A stretch of DNA of 7,018 bases from Deltaproteobacteria bacterium (GTDB lineage: Bacteria > Bdellovibrionota > UBA1018 > UBA923). Below the pieces are notes generated by a model. The model was not told the origin of the DNA and made no database searches. It was given only the letters and a program-made list of their open reading frames with translations. Below are positions 1 through 6,134 of the stretch, in pieces; the first letter of the stretch is position 1; each line of letters starts with the position of its first letter. Location: positions 1 through 7,018 of the forward strand of contig JACQAX010000169.1 in assembly GCA_016194795.1 (NCBI GenBank), in the 5' to 3' direction. The position numbers were made by a program, and so were the translations under genes.

Positions 1-1042
1 ATCCTGAAAGACGCCGACATCGAGTTCGAGACGACCGAGTTCGCGCCCCACCGCAAGAATCTCGTCGCGCGCTTGCTCGCGCAGCGGCCGCCGGGCCAGG
101 CAAACGGCGACGGCGGCGGGCCGGTGCTGCTCGTCGCGCATTCGGACGTGGTCGGCGCCTCGGGGCAGGCGTGGACCGTCGACCCGCATAAGCTCACCGA
201 GAAGGATGGCTATCTCTATGGTCGCGGCGTCGCCGACGACCTCGGCATGGCGGTCGTGAACCTCGAGGTTTTTCTGCTGCTCAAGCGCGCCGGCGCTCCG
301 CTCAGTCGCGACGTGGTTTTCGTGCTGACCGGCGACGAGGAGTCGGGCGGAGGCGGCATCAACCACATCCTCAAGAACCGCCCGGAGCTGCTGCGCGGGG
401 CGATCGCCTTCAACGAGGTCGGCGGGCCGATCCTCGACGCCACCAGGAAAAAGGTTCGCTTCGTCGGCCTGCAGGCTTCCGAGAAAGTCTACCAGGACTA
501 CGAGCTCGTCACTCGCGGCAAGACCGGCCACTCGTCGGTGCCGCTCGAGGACAACGCGATCTACCGGCTCGCGCGCGCGCTCGATCGCCTGGGCAAGTTC
601 AGTTTTCCGGCGCATCTGCTCCCGGTCACGCGCGCCTACTTCGGCGAACGCGCGAAGATCGAGGAGGGCAAGCTCGCCGAGGCGATGCGCTCGCTTTCTC
701 TCAGCAAGGGCAGGCAGCTTCCCGCGAAGGCGCTGAAAACGCTCGAGGCCGATCCCATCCTCGCCGCCAACCTGCGCACGACGTGCGTGGCCACCGTGCT
801 CGCCGGGGGCACACGCGTGAACGCGCTGCCGGCCGAGGCGCGCGCGTCTTCTCGCGCTCGGCGCGACCGACTCGCGCTTTCTGCGGCCGTCAGGGGTGCC
901 CTCGTACGGCCTGAACCCGATGCCGATGGCCGAGGAGGACACGCGGCGCGCGCACGGGATCGACGAGCGCATCCCCGCGGGAAGTCTGCGGGCGGGCGTC
1001 GAGTTTTTCCACCGGCTCGTCAGCGAGCTTGCCGGCAAGTGA
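1..1042 (+). pseudogene. M20-family metallopeptidase, 5'-partial, with internal deletion and frameshift
   Basis: M20/M25/M40-type zinc hydrolases cleave peptides or acylated amino acids with two metal ions. Reading frame 1 is open from base 1, so the true start lies outside the window. Visible family motifs are AHSDVVGA (zinc-ligand His at 139), GRGVADDLG (bridging Asp at 235), TGDEESGG (general-base and zinc Glu at 337 and 340), RGKTGHSSVP of the dimerisation domain (about 513-543), and AGGTRVNALP (about 802-831). After about 840 frame 1 becomes arginine-rich nonsense. The expected C-terminus resumes in frame 2 as LLALGATDSRFLR (848-886), GVPSYGLNPMP, AHGIDERI (zinc-ligand His at 953) and FFHRLVSELAGK, ending at TGA 1040-1042. 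Family members usually have about 75-80 residues between NALP and GATDSR; here there are about 10. The gene is therefore short by about 200 bases and out of frame. A pseudogene or an assembly error is equally possible. The substrate cannot be told. Confidence 0.88.
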
Positions 1043-1412
1043 TTGCGGCGTCGACCCAGTCCTTGCGATAGACGGCGCAGAGCTCGGCCGCTTCTTTCTC
1101 AGCAGCCTCCTTGGTCGTGACGGTCGTGCTCTCGAAACGAATCGGCTCGACGGGTCCGGTGATCGTGCGGCGCTCGAGCCCGCCGTAGTAATGGTCGCGG
1201 CAGAGCGCGACCGCCCGGCGGACGACGGAGTACTGTGCGTGCGCTTTCCACAAGCCGGCCGGATGCGTGAAATGGCCGACGAAGCAATCGGTGGCTTTGA
1301 CGAGGCACCAGCTCTCGACGGTGCAGTGGTCGGGAACGAACCCGTCGGCGCGAGCCGCGGGTCCCGAAACGGCGGCCAGGACCAGCACTCCGAGAAGCAG
1401 TTTTTCGCTCAT
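1020..1412 (-). CDS. Small exported six-cysteine protein, function unknown
   Basis: I do not recognise this 130-residue protein. The start at 1412 was chosen because MSEKLLLGVLVLAAVSGPAARA is a clean signal peptide (positive charge, hydrophobic core, cleavage after ARA, about residue 22); the longer in-frame start at 1460 would bury it. No convincing Shine-Dalgarno sequence precedes either start. The mature part has cysteines at about 30, 36, 43, 71, 112 and 126. An even number outside the cytoplasm suggests three disulfides. Segments around residues 60-71 and 102-112 look helical, with an A..xAxxLC pattern. The 3' end overlaps the broken M20 peptidase by 23 bases on the opposite strand. It is divergent from the exported protein gene starting at 1562, with a palindrome-bearing spacer between them. 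It may be periplasmic or secreted; no enzymatic motif was seen. Confidence 0.75.
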   Translation of the reverse strand: MSEKLLLGVLVLAAVSGPAARADGFVPDHCTVESWCLVKATDCFVGHFTHPAGLWKAHAQYSVVRRAVALCRDHYYGGLERRTITGPVEPIRFESTTVTTKEAAEKEAAELCAVYRKDWVDAAITCRQAR

Positions 1413-1426
1413 GAAAAAGGCTTTAG

Positions 1427-1444
1427 CAGGCGCGCGCGCGCCTG
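1427..1444. repeat. 18-base perfect palindrome in the divergent spacer
   Basis: CAGGCGCGCGCGCGCCTG is its own reverse complement over all 18 bases. It lies 14 bases upstream of the minus-strand start at 1412 and about 120 bases upstream of the plus-strand start at 1562. The centre is an alternating CG run. It could be an operator for a dimeric regulator, a cruciform or Z-DNA-prone site, or chance in GC-rich DNA. No partner copy was noticed elsewhere in the window. Confidence 0.6.
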
Positions 1445-1495
1445 TCCAACTTGTGAGCATCCGTAGGGCGGAAAAGCGCCATGCTGGCCTGTTTT

Positions 1496-1512
1496 CGGGG
1501 TGTTAGACCCCG
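1496..1512. other. Leader hairpin upstream of the 1562 gene
   Basis: CGGGGT (1496-1501) pairs with ACCCCG (1507-1512) around the loop GTTAG, a 6-bp GC-rich stem. Four T residues precede it and only three follow it before CCC, so it is a poor match to an intrinsic terminator on either strand. It lies in the probable 5' leader of the exported-protein gene starting at 1562. Any regulatory role is inference. Confidence 0.35.
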
Positions 1513-1561
1513 TTTCCCGTGGCACCGGCGTTGCACTTCAAGCTGCCAGGGAGAGATTTCA

Positions 1562-2839
1562 ATGAATACCAGAGCCGCAGTCGGCGCCTTGGCCGCCGTT
1601 TTGTCCGTCCACTTCGCGTTGTCGACCAACGGCTTTGCCGCTCCCGACAAGAAAGGCAGTGGCTGGGGCAAGGTCGTCGCCGGTGGCATCGTCGTCGGCG
1701 TCGGCGCGTATCTCATCCGCCGCTCGATTCGAAACGCGCAGCAGCGCCAGGCCGACTACGATGCGTATCTCGCGCAGCGCTCGAACCAGGGCTCGTACGA
1801 CAACGGTTACGACGAAGGCGTTTCGGCCGCCGAGCGCGCGGCCCGGCGCGAGCGCGACCAGTGGGCCGAGCAGCAGCAGCAGGCCGAGAGCTCGAGGTAC
1901 CAGGAGCGCATGGAGGCCAACATGAAGCTCTTCGGCGGCCTGAAGAGCGAGCTCGGTGGCAAGATCGCCGGCTACAAGAAGTCGCATCCCGACAAGCTCT
2001 GGGTCTGCCAGGCGCTCTGCGGAAAATACAACGACGACAACTCGCTTTCGGCGCACGCGGAAGTCGCGGGCGACGACGATCTTCAGAAAGCCGCGAGCGC
2101 GCTTCAGCGTCGCTGCGACGGCGAGAACATCTTCGACGGCGTCGACGCGAAGCACGACTACAAGCTCATCTTCATCAACCCGAAAACCTCCTGCTTCGTG
2201 AACGAGCTTTCGTACGACAAGTCGGTCGCGCAGCTCAAGAGCATCAAGCAGAAGGTGCGTCTCGAGGTGCTTTACGCCGCTTACGAGCTCGACAAAAACA
2301 GCGGGCCCGTGAGCTCGACCTTCCGCTCGGCCTTTCGCCACGAGATGGACGGCTTCTCCGACCTGCTCGACGGCGCCACGCCCGAGAAGCTCCAGAAGAT
2401 GCTGCTCGAGCCGGGCGCCGAGGACGACGCGAAGGCCGCCTTCAAGAGCGCCAGGCTCGTGAAATCGGGACCGGGAATGATGGAGCTCGTCGACGAGCAG
2501 GCGCATCTGCGCGTCATCATGAACGCCCAGCCGGGCGGCTCGATCCGCTTCGACTACAAATATTCCCCTTACTCGTTCGAACACTCGTGCGGGCCCGAGT
2601 CGCATGACGGGCGGATCTCGTTGCTCTTGCGCAACGGAGCCGTGGACACGGGAACGTTCAGCGTGCCCAATGCGCTGGCGAAAATGAAGCATGCGAGCGC
2701 CGAGATGGCCTCGTCGGATATCTCCGACGCCGAATACTGCGCGAAGGTCTCGGGCGAAGATCGAGGGCTGGCGGGCAAGGCCGACTCCGCCGCCGTTGCC
2801 GGGTCCGGCGCCAAGGGCACGAAGGTCAACGCTCAGTAG
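1562..2839 (+). CDS. Exported or membrane-anchored protein with six cysteines, function unknown
   Basis: This 425-residue protein is not recognised. ATG 1562 was chosen over the in-frame start at 1481 because AGGGAG (1548-1553) lies 8 bases upstream and MNTRAAVGALAAVLSVHFAL begins a signal peptide, with likely cleavage after FAA (residue 27). Residues 35-52 form a glycine-rich hydrophobic stretch (GWGKVVAGGIVVGVGAYLI) followed by RRS, so the mature protein may be membrane-anchored. Residues about 56-122 are rich in Q, E, R and A and probably form a coiled coil. The rest is a soluble domain with cysteines at 149, 153, 185, 211, 343 and 393. The C-terminal 30 residues are low-complexity Ala/Gly/Lys. 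The WVCQALC segment followed by AxxALQRRC loosely resembles the cysteine spacing in the divergent small protein, which may be convergence. No terminator is visible before the downstream riboswitch, so read-through into it is possible. Confidence 0.85.
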   Translation: MNTRAAVGALAAVLSVHFALSTNGFAAPDKKGSGWGKVVAGGIVVGVGAYLIRRSIRNAQQRQADYDAYLAQRSNQGSYDNGYDEGVSAAERAARRERDQWAEQQQQAESSRYQERMEANMKLFGGLKSELGGKIAGYKKSHPDKLWVCQALCGKYNDDNSLSAHAEVAGDDDLQKAASALQRRCDGENIFDGVDAKHDYKLIFINPKTSCFVNELSYDKSVAQLKSIKQKVRLEVLYAAYELDKNSGPVSSTFRSAFRHEMDGFSDLLDGATPEKLQKMLLEPGAEDDAKAAFKSARLVKSGPGMMELVDEQAHLRVIMNAQPGGSIRFDYKYSPYSFEHSCGPESHDGRISLLLRNGAVDTGTFSVPNALAKMKHASAEMASSDISDAEYCAKVSGEDRGLAGKADSAAVAGSGAKGTKVNAQ

Positions 2840-2841
2840 TT

Positions 2842-2847
2842 TTGACA
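2842..2847 (+). promoter_or_regulatory. TTGACA, possible -35 element
   Basis: A perfect sigma70-type TTGACA follows directly after the TAG stop at 2839. No good -10 lies 16-18 bases downstream; the best are GATACC and ATACCC at 2864-2870. A start site from that geometry, near 2877, would remove the 5' strand of riboswitch helix P1 (2869-2874). It is therefore either chance or part of a promoter with unusual spacing. The riboswitch may instead be transcribed by read-through from the gene ending at 2839. Confidence 0.25.
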
Positions 2848-2868
2848 CGCCTGGTCATATCGTGATAC

Positions 2869-3061
2869 CCCGGTTCCGTCCCCAGCGAGCGAACGCGGTG
2901 CGATTCCGCGACAGGTACGCTGCTGTGAACGGAACGAAAGTCGAGCGGGGCCTTGCGAAAGGCCTCGTCAAAACCACTGGAGCTGATCCGGGAAGGCTCG
3001 TCGAATAGGCTCCGTGGCGCCAAACGCGCCCCGGTTTCCGTAAGTCAGAACACCCGCCGGG
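2869..3061 (+). ncRNA. Cobalamin (vitamin B12) riboswitch aptamer
   Basis: The RNA binds a cobalamin such as adenosylcobalamin and controls the gene starting at 3114. Conserved pieces occur in the right order. P1 is CCCGGT (2869-2874) with GCCGGG (3056-3061), the same six-pair geometry as GCCGGT/GCCGGC in the E. coli btuB leader but with a compensated outer pair. A CGCGG/CCGCG hairpin (2894-2898/2906-2910) has the loop TGCGATT, matching the GGTGCGAATCC core. ACAG/CTGT (2911-2914/2923-2926) fits P5, followed by GAACGGAACGAAAG. A 9-bp peripheral stem is capped by a GCGA tetraloop (2946-2967). CCACTG (2974-2979) is followed by GGGAAGG (2990-2996). A variable arm (3012-3034) contains GGCGC-CAAAC-GCGCC. 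The B12 box AAGTCAGAACACCCGCC (3042-3058) resembles AAGCCAGGAGACCTGCC. These identifications rest on family consensus recalled from knowledge, not a covariance-model search. Confidence 0.93.
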
Positions 3062-3088
3062 ACAGGCGCCAGCATCCCGCCGGCGCCT
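3055..3088 (+). promoter_or_regulatory. Riboswitch expression platform with two exclusive hairpins
   Basis: AGGCGCC (3064-3070) pairs perfectly with GGCGCCT (3082-3088) around an 11-base loop, in the position of the P13 hairpin of cobalamin riboswitches. The loop edge CAGC (3070-3073) is complementary to GCTG (2919-2922) in L5, compatible with the L5-L13 kissing contact known for this class. The alternative is CGCCGG (3055-3060) with CCGGCG (3080-3085), which would disrupt both P1 and P13 and could act as the ligand-free fold. The sequence after P13 (CTCACGTTTCTG) is a poor U-tract, so intrinsic termination is not certain. The ribosome binding site at 3100-3105 lies outside P13. The mechanism is inferred. 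Confidence 0.55.
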
Positions 3089-3113
3089 CTCACGTTTCTG
3101 GGAGGTTCGACTC

Positions 3114-4058
3114 ATGCGCGTTCTTGCGCTCGTTTTGTTTTTTTCGCTGACTGCCCCGCTCCTCGCCGCGCCGGCGCCGGAGTGCCAGAAGCTGCTTCTC
3201 ACGCCCGCGCAGCGCCTCGAGCTCGTCGCGCGCGAGCTCACGGCCGCGCGCCGCGAAGCGCCGCTTTTCCGCCGGCTCGTCCTGAAGGCGATGGGCCGCG
3301 CGCTCGAGAGCCGCGTGCTCGAAGCCTGCTCGCGCCGGGGCCTTTGCACGGCGGTCGACGTCTCGCAGGCCGTTCGCGAGAACGTCGAGCAGGCCGGTCG
3401 CGATCTCAAGCTCGTGCGCGGCTACGCGATCATTCTCGGGGCCTGGGCGGGCGGCATGGGCTTCGCCACTTATCTCAACACCATTCCCGCCGCGCAGATG
3501 TACGCGCCCGTGACGGCGCTGCTTACCGGCGTCGGCCTTTCGTGGGTGAGCGCGCCGGTCGTCGACCGCGTCTCGTCGAAGGTGCGGCGCGGGGTGTACG
3601 GCCTGCTGGGGCTGGAGAACGGCCAGGAGGGCGGCGGCGTGCGACGCGCCTCCGACGGCGAGCTCGAGTCGTTCTACCTCTCGACGCAGGCGACGATCGG
3701 CCCGCTCGCGCAGATCGGCGGGCAGCGCCTCAACCAGTTTCTCGACTCGCTCGACAAGAAAGTCTCCGACGCGCGCGTGGCCTTCGGCGGCGGCGATCGC
3801 GAGCTTGCGCTCGACCAGCTGGCCGAGATCGCCGTGCGCATGCGCGAGCTCTTCCCGGACGTGCGCCCCGACCACAAAGCCGTGGCGCGCGTCGTGCTCA
3901 CGAGCTTCCTGAGGCACGTGTCGATCGACGCGGGCTTCGCGGCCGCGCTGCGCGAGCGGATCCGCTCGCTAGACGCGGGCGCGGGCGGCGACCAGGTCGC
4001 CGGGTACTACGAACGGTTGGTGGCCGCGTGGACGCAGCGGAATGACGTTGTTCATTGA
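3114..4058 (+). CDS. Exported membrane protein of unknown function under B12 riboswitch control
   Basis: This 314-residue protein is not recognised. ATG 3114 has GGGAGG (3100-3105) 8 bases upstream and starts a signal peptide, MRVLALVLFFSLTAPLLAAP, cleaved near residue 19-21; Cys24 is not in a lipobox. Residues 25-100 are helical and rich in Arg, Glu, Leu and Ala, with Cys72 and Cys78. Two hydrophobic segments (about 103-121 and 130-150) form a probable membrane hairpin. Residues 151-314 are soluble, largely helical and charged. I see no TonB box, beta-barrel pattern, DxHxxG cobalamin-binding motif or enzyme signature. Upstream is a cobalamin riboswitch; the next gene is convergent, so within this window this is the only possible target. 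A role in B12 uptake or in a B12-independent bypass is suggested by context only. Its last 30 codons overlap the nuclease-family gene on the other strand. Confidence 0.87.
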   Translation: MRVLALVLFFSLTAPLLAAPAPECQKLLLTPAQRLELVARELTAARREAPLFRRLVLKAMGRALESRVLEACSRRGLCTAVDVSQAVRENVEQAGRDLKLVRGYAIILGAWAGGMGFATYLNTIPAAQMYAPVTALLTGVGLSWVSAPVVDRVSSKVRRGVYGLLGLENGQEGGGVRRASDGELESFYLSTQATIGPLAQIGGQRLNQFLDSLDKKVSDARVAFGGGDRELALDQLAEIAVRMRELFPDVRPDHKAVARVVLTSFLRHVSIDAGFAAALRERIRSLDAGAGGDQVAGYYERLVAAWTQRNDVVH

Positions 4059-5219
4059 CTGCGGCTGCTGCGTCTTCGGCGCGCGCGCCTTCAGCTTGCT
4101 CGTCTCGATCTCGACGCCGATGGGGAAGTGGTCGGACGGGTTTTTGTCGCGGATGTGCTTGTTGCGGGGAAGCGGGTACTCTTTTCCGTCGTTGCGCTTG
4201 TAGCGGTAGACGCCGGTCTTCGTGATGCTGTCTTTCAGCTCGGGTGAGACGAAGATGGCATCCATCTGCTTGGCGTCGGGCGCCTCGCCTCTTCCGGGAA
4301 AGTAGACGTGGGTGACGCGGTCGTTGCCCGAGATCTTGTGGTCGCCGACGTCGAAGGCGTCGTCCATGCCGGCGCGATCGTGCAGGCTGCGGAACTCGGG
4401 CTCGAGGTTGACGGCGCCGTTGAAGTCGCCCGCCAGCATGATCGGCAGGTCGTTTCCGTACTGCTGCTTGTAGCGCAAGATGATCTCGGCTGCGCGTTTG
4501 ACCTGGGCGCCACGCGCGATGGCCGACTCGGGGTCGGGCTTGATCGCGTTCGGGTCCTTGAGCGGCCGCTTCGACTTGAAGTGCGTGCCGAGCAGGACGA
4601 GGAGCGGCGCCGAGTCTTTCGGCGCGCCTTGGGCGCGGATGACGAGCGCGGGCAGGTCGCGCGAGAAGATCGGCGAAGGCTCGGCATCGCGGAGGCGCGG
4701 GTCAACCCACGTTTCCTTGCGGAAGCTGTGGTTCTCGATCTCGAACGGCAGGTCTTTCTTGATGAGGAAGCCGACGTCGATGCCGCGTGGGTCGTTGCCC
4801 TCGACGAGGATCGCCTGGTATTCGCCGTTCAGGTGGTGCTCGGCCAGCGACTGCAGCGCCTCGATGTCTTCGACCTCCTGGACCACGACGATGTCGAGTT
4901 TCATGTCGAGGATGGCTCGCGCCACGCCGTCGATCTTGTTGAGCGGCTTGATTTTCTGCTCGGTCACGCGGTTCATCCCGCGCGTGCCGGGCACGGGCTC
5001 GTGGTGACCGAGGTGCAGGAAGAGGTTCTCGACGTTATAGCTTCCGATCCTGAGGCGGTCGAGCTTCTCGAGCGGGCGCTTCGGCGTGCTGAGGTCGGCT
5101 TTGACGAGGAATCGTTCGCAGTGGAGGTAGTCTGGGGCGGCTTGAGCGCGAAGCGGGGCGACCGCAAGCAGCGCGGCCGTTGAGAACAAGAGAGCTCCAA
5201 GGGCCTTGGGAAAACGCAT
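3969..5219 (-). CDS. Exported endonuclease/exonuclease/phosphatase (EEP) family protein
   Basis: EEP-fold enzymes are Mg-dependent phosphoesterases that include DNase I-like nucleases and sphingomyelinases. This 416-residue protein starts at 5219 with GGAGG 5 bases upstream. Its signal peptide, MRFPKALGALLFSTAALLAV, is cleaved near AQA (residue 27), so it acts in the periplasm or outside the cell. Motifs in order are SYNVENLF (metal Asn62), VVVQEVED (metal Glu115), RGIDVGFLIK (145-154), GTHFKSK (His213), LAGDFNG (Asp265, Asn267), MDAIFVSP (319-326) and SDHFPIGVEI with catalytic His364. All key residues are intact. The fold should end near residue 372. The last 44 residues are a polar tail (KARAPKTQQPQSMNN and onwards), the end of which overlaps the convergent gene. 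Secreted nuclease is the most likely role; lipid or nucleotide phosphoesterase is possible. It lies 51 bases behind the epimerase gene on the same strand, so co-transcription is possible. Confidence 0.92.
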   Translation of the reverse strand: MRFPKALGALLFSTAALLAVAPLRAQAAPDYLHCERFLVKADLSTPKRPLEKLDRLRIGSYNVENLFLHLGHHEPVPGTRGMNRVTEQKIKPLNKIDGVARAILDMKLDIVVVQEVEDIEALQSLAEHHLNGEYQAILVEGNDPRGIDVGFLIKKDLPFEIENHSFRKETWVDPRLRDAEPSPIFSRDLPALVIRAQGAPKDSAPLLVLLGTHFKSKRPLKDPNAIKPDPESAIARGAQVKRAAEIILRYKQQYGNDLPIMLAGDFNGAVNLEPEFRSLHDRAGMDDAFDVGDHKISGNDRVTHVYFPGRGEAPDAKQMDAIFVSPELKDSITKTGVYRYKRNDGKEYPLPRNKHIRDKNPSDHFPIGVEIETSKLKARAPKTQQPQSMNNVIPLRPRGHQPFVVPGDLVAARARV

Positions 5220-5270
5220 CCGAACCTCCGAGTTTCGGGGGTCTTAGCATGATGAATGCGACGCGTCATC

Positions 5271-6134
5271 CTATTTCTGACGAATTAAATCAGGTAACCA
5301 TTGGCGAAGATTGGAGAATTGGAAGCCTAGCTCGCGAGCACGTGAACTGTCGAGATAACGAGAGTTTACATCCACGAAGGGGGTGTGGTTTTCGGTGGGG
5401 CCACTGCGTTCGACGCGAGCCTTTTTGCCAACGGTTTTTTCGATCAGCGCGAGAACTTCGCCGATCGAAATCGGCGGCTCGGAGCAGGCGTTGATCGGCC
5501 CGGTGAACGACTGGCGGCCGGTCCACTCGAGAAAGCGCGCCGCTTCGTCCGACGAGATGAACGAGGTGCGGGCTTCGAGGTTCGGCACGACGATCGGCGC
5601 GCCCGAGCGGACGCGGTCGAGATGAAACTCGAGTCTCCCCGTGTAGTCGTCGGGCCCGAGAACGATCGGGATGCGGACGGCCGCGACCGGGAACTTCGCC
5701 GTCTGGAAATAGACGGCTTCGGCGAGGCGCTTGGCTTCGCCGTAGTCGAAGTCGGCGCGCGCTCCGTGACGGATGGGTTTGCTCCAAGGATCGAAAGCCT
5801 CCTCGCGCTGGAGGTCGAAGGTTTCGTACACCGACTGCGTCGACGTGTGCACGTAGCGCTGCACGCGGCCGTCGAAGAGCGCCACCGCGTCGGCCGCCTC
5901 GTCGGGCGCGTAGCAGATGTTGTCGAAGACGACGTCCCACCGGCGAGGGCCGAGCGCCGCTTCGAGCGCGTGCGCGTCGGTGCGGTCGGCGCGCAGCCGC
6001 TCGACGCGGTCCTCGAACGGATCGTGCGCGTGCGCGCGGTTGAGCAGCGAGACGTGAACGCCGCGCTCGAGCAGCAGGGCCACGAGGCGCTTGCCGAAAA
6101 ACCGCGAGCCGCCGATGACGAGCGCGCTTTTCAT
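5271..6134 (-). CDS. NAD(P)-dependent epimerase/reductase, extended or atypical SDR
   Basis: This 287-residue Rossmann-fold protein resembles nucleotide-sugar epimerases and atypical short-chain dehydrogenases. The N-terminus MKSALVIGGSRFFGKRLVAL carries a GGxxFxG dinucleotide-binding loop (residues 8-14) instead of strict GxxGxxG, as in the CSP41-like and related atypical SDR branches. DVVFDNICYAP (67-77) is a family-like strand. HTSTQSVYE (96-104) and DYGEAK supply the Ser and the YxxxK pair (Tyr131, Lys135). The start at 6134 overlaps the astB stop as ATGA, which fixes the start and implies translational coupling; longer upstream frames are arginine-rich shadows of astB. Its substrate is not evident. 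The junction suggests co-expression with arginine catabolism, but no known step of the AST pathway needs this enzyme. Alternatives are a nucleotide-sugar epimerase or a reductase. Confidence 0.86.
   Translation of the reverse strand: MKSALVIGGSRFFGKRLVALLLERGVHVSLLNRAHAHDPFEDRVERLRADRTDAHALEAALGPRRWDVVFDNICYAPDEAADAVALFDGRVQRYVHTSTQSVYETFDLQREEAFDPWSKPIRHGARADFDYGEAKRLAEAVYFQTAKFPVAAVRIPIVLGPDDYTGRLEFHLDRVRSGAPIVVPNLEARTSFISSDEAARFLEWTGRQSFTGPINACSEPPISIGEVLALIEKTVGKKARVERSGPTENHTPFVDVNSRYLDSSRARELGFQFSNLRQWLPDLIRQK

Noticed and set aside
1029..1466. Plus-strand frame of 145 codons opposite the small cysteine protein
   Set aside because: The minus-strand reading has a clear signal peptide and paired cysteines; the plus-strand product has no recognisable feature.
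1496..1516. Intrinsic terminator after the hairpin at 1496-1512
   Set aside because: Only three T residues follow the stem and no gene ends just upstream on either strand.
1559..2848. 429-codon open frame on the minus strand antisense to the 1562-2839 gene
   Set aside because: It mirrors a GC-rich real gene that has a ribosome binding site and signal peptide. The antisense product is an Arg/Val/Leu/Ala-rich composition with no motif, as expected from third-position GC bias.
2691..3008. Short frames (105 codons at 2691-3008 and 65 codons at 2953-3150) crossing the riboswitch
   Set aside because: The region is explained by a conserved structured RNA; the peptides are Arg/Pro-rich and start inside other features.
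3064..3088. Confident intrinsic terminator
   Set aside because: The stem is strong but the following bases lack a U-tract, so it was kept only as a candidate switching hairpin.
3090..3917. 275-codon minus-strand frame opposite the riboswitch-controlled gene
   Set aside because: It runs into the structured riboswitch platform, has no ribosome binding site or motif, and is explained by codon bias of the plus-strand gene.
4308..5183. 291-codon plus-strand frame opposite the EEP nuclease gene
   Set aside because: The minus-strand frame carries every EEP catalytic motif; the plus-strand product is a Val/Asp/Glu/Arg-rich shadow.
5260..5267. GACGCGTC palindrome near the EEP gene start
   Set aside because: Eight-base palindromes are common in GC-rich DNA and the flanks are not symmetrical.
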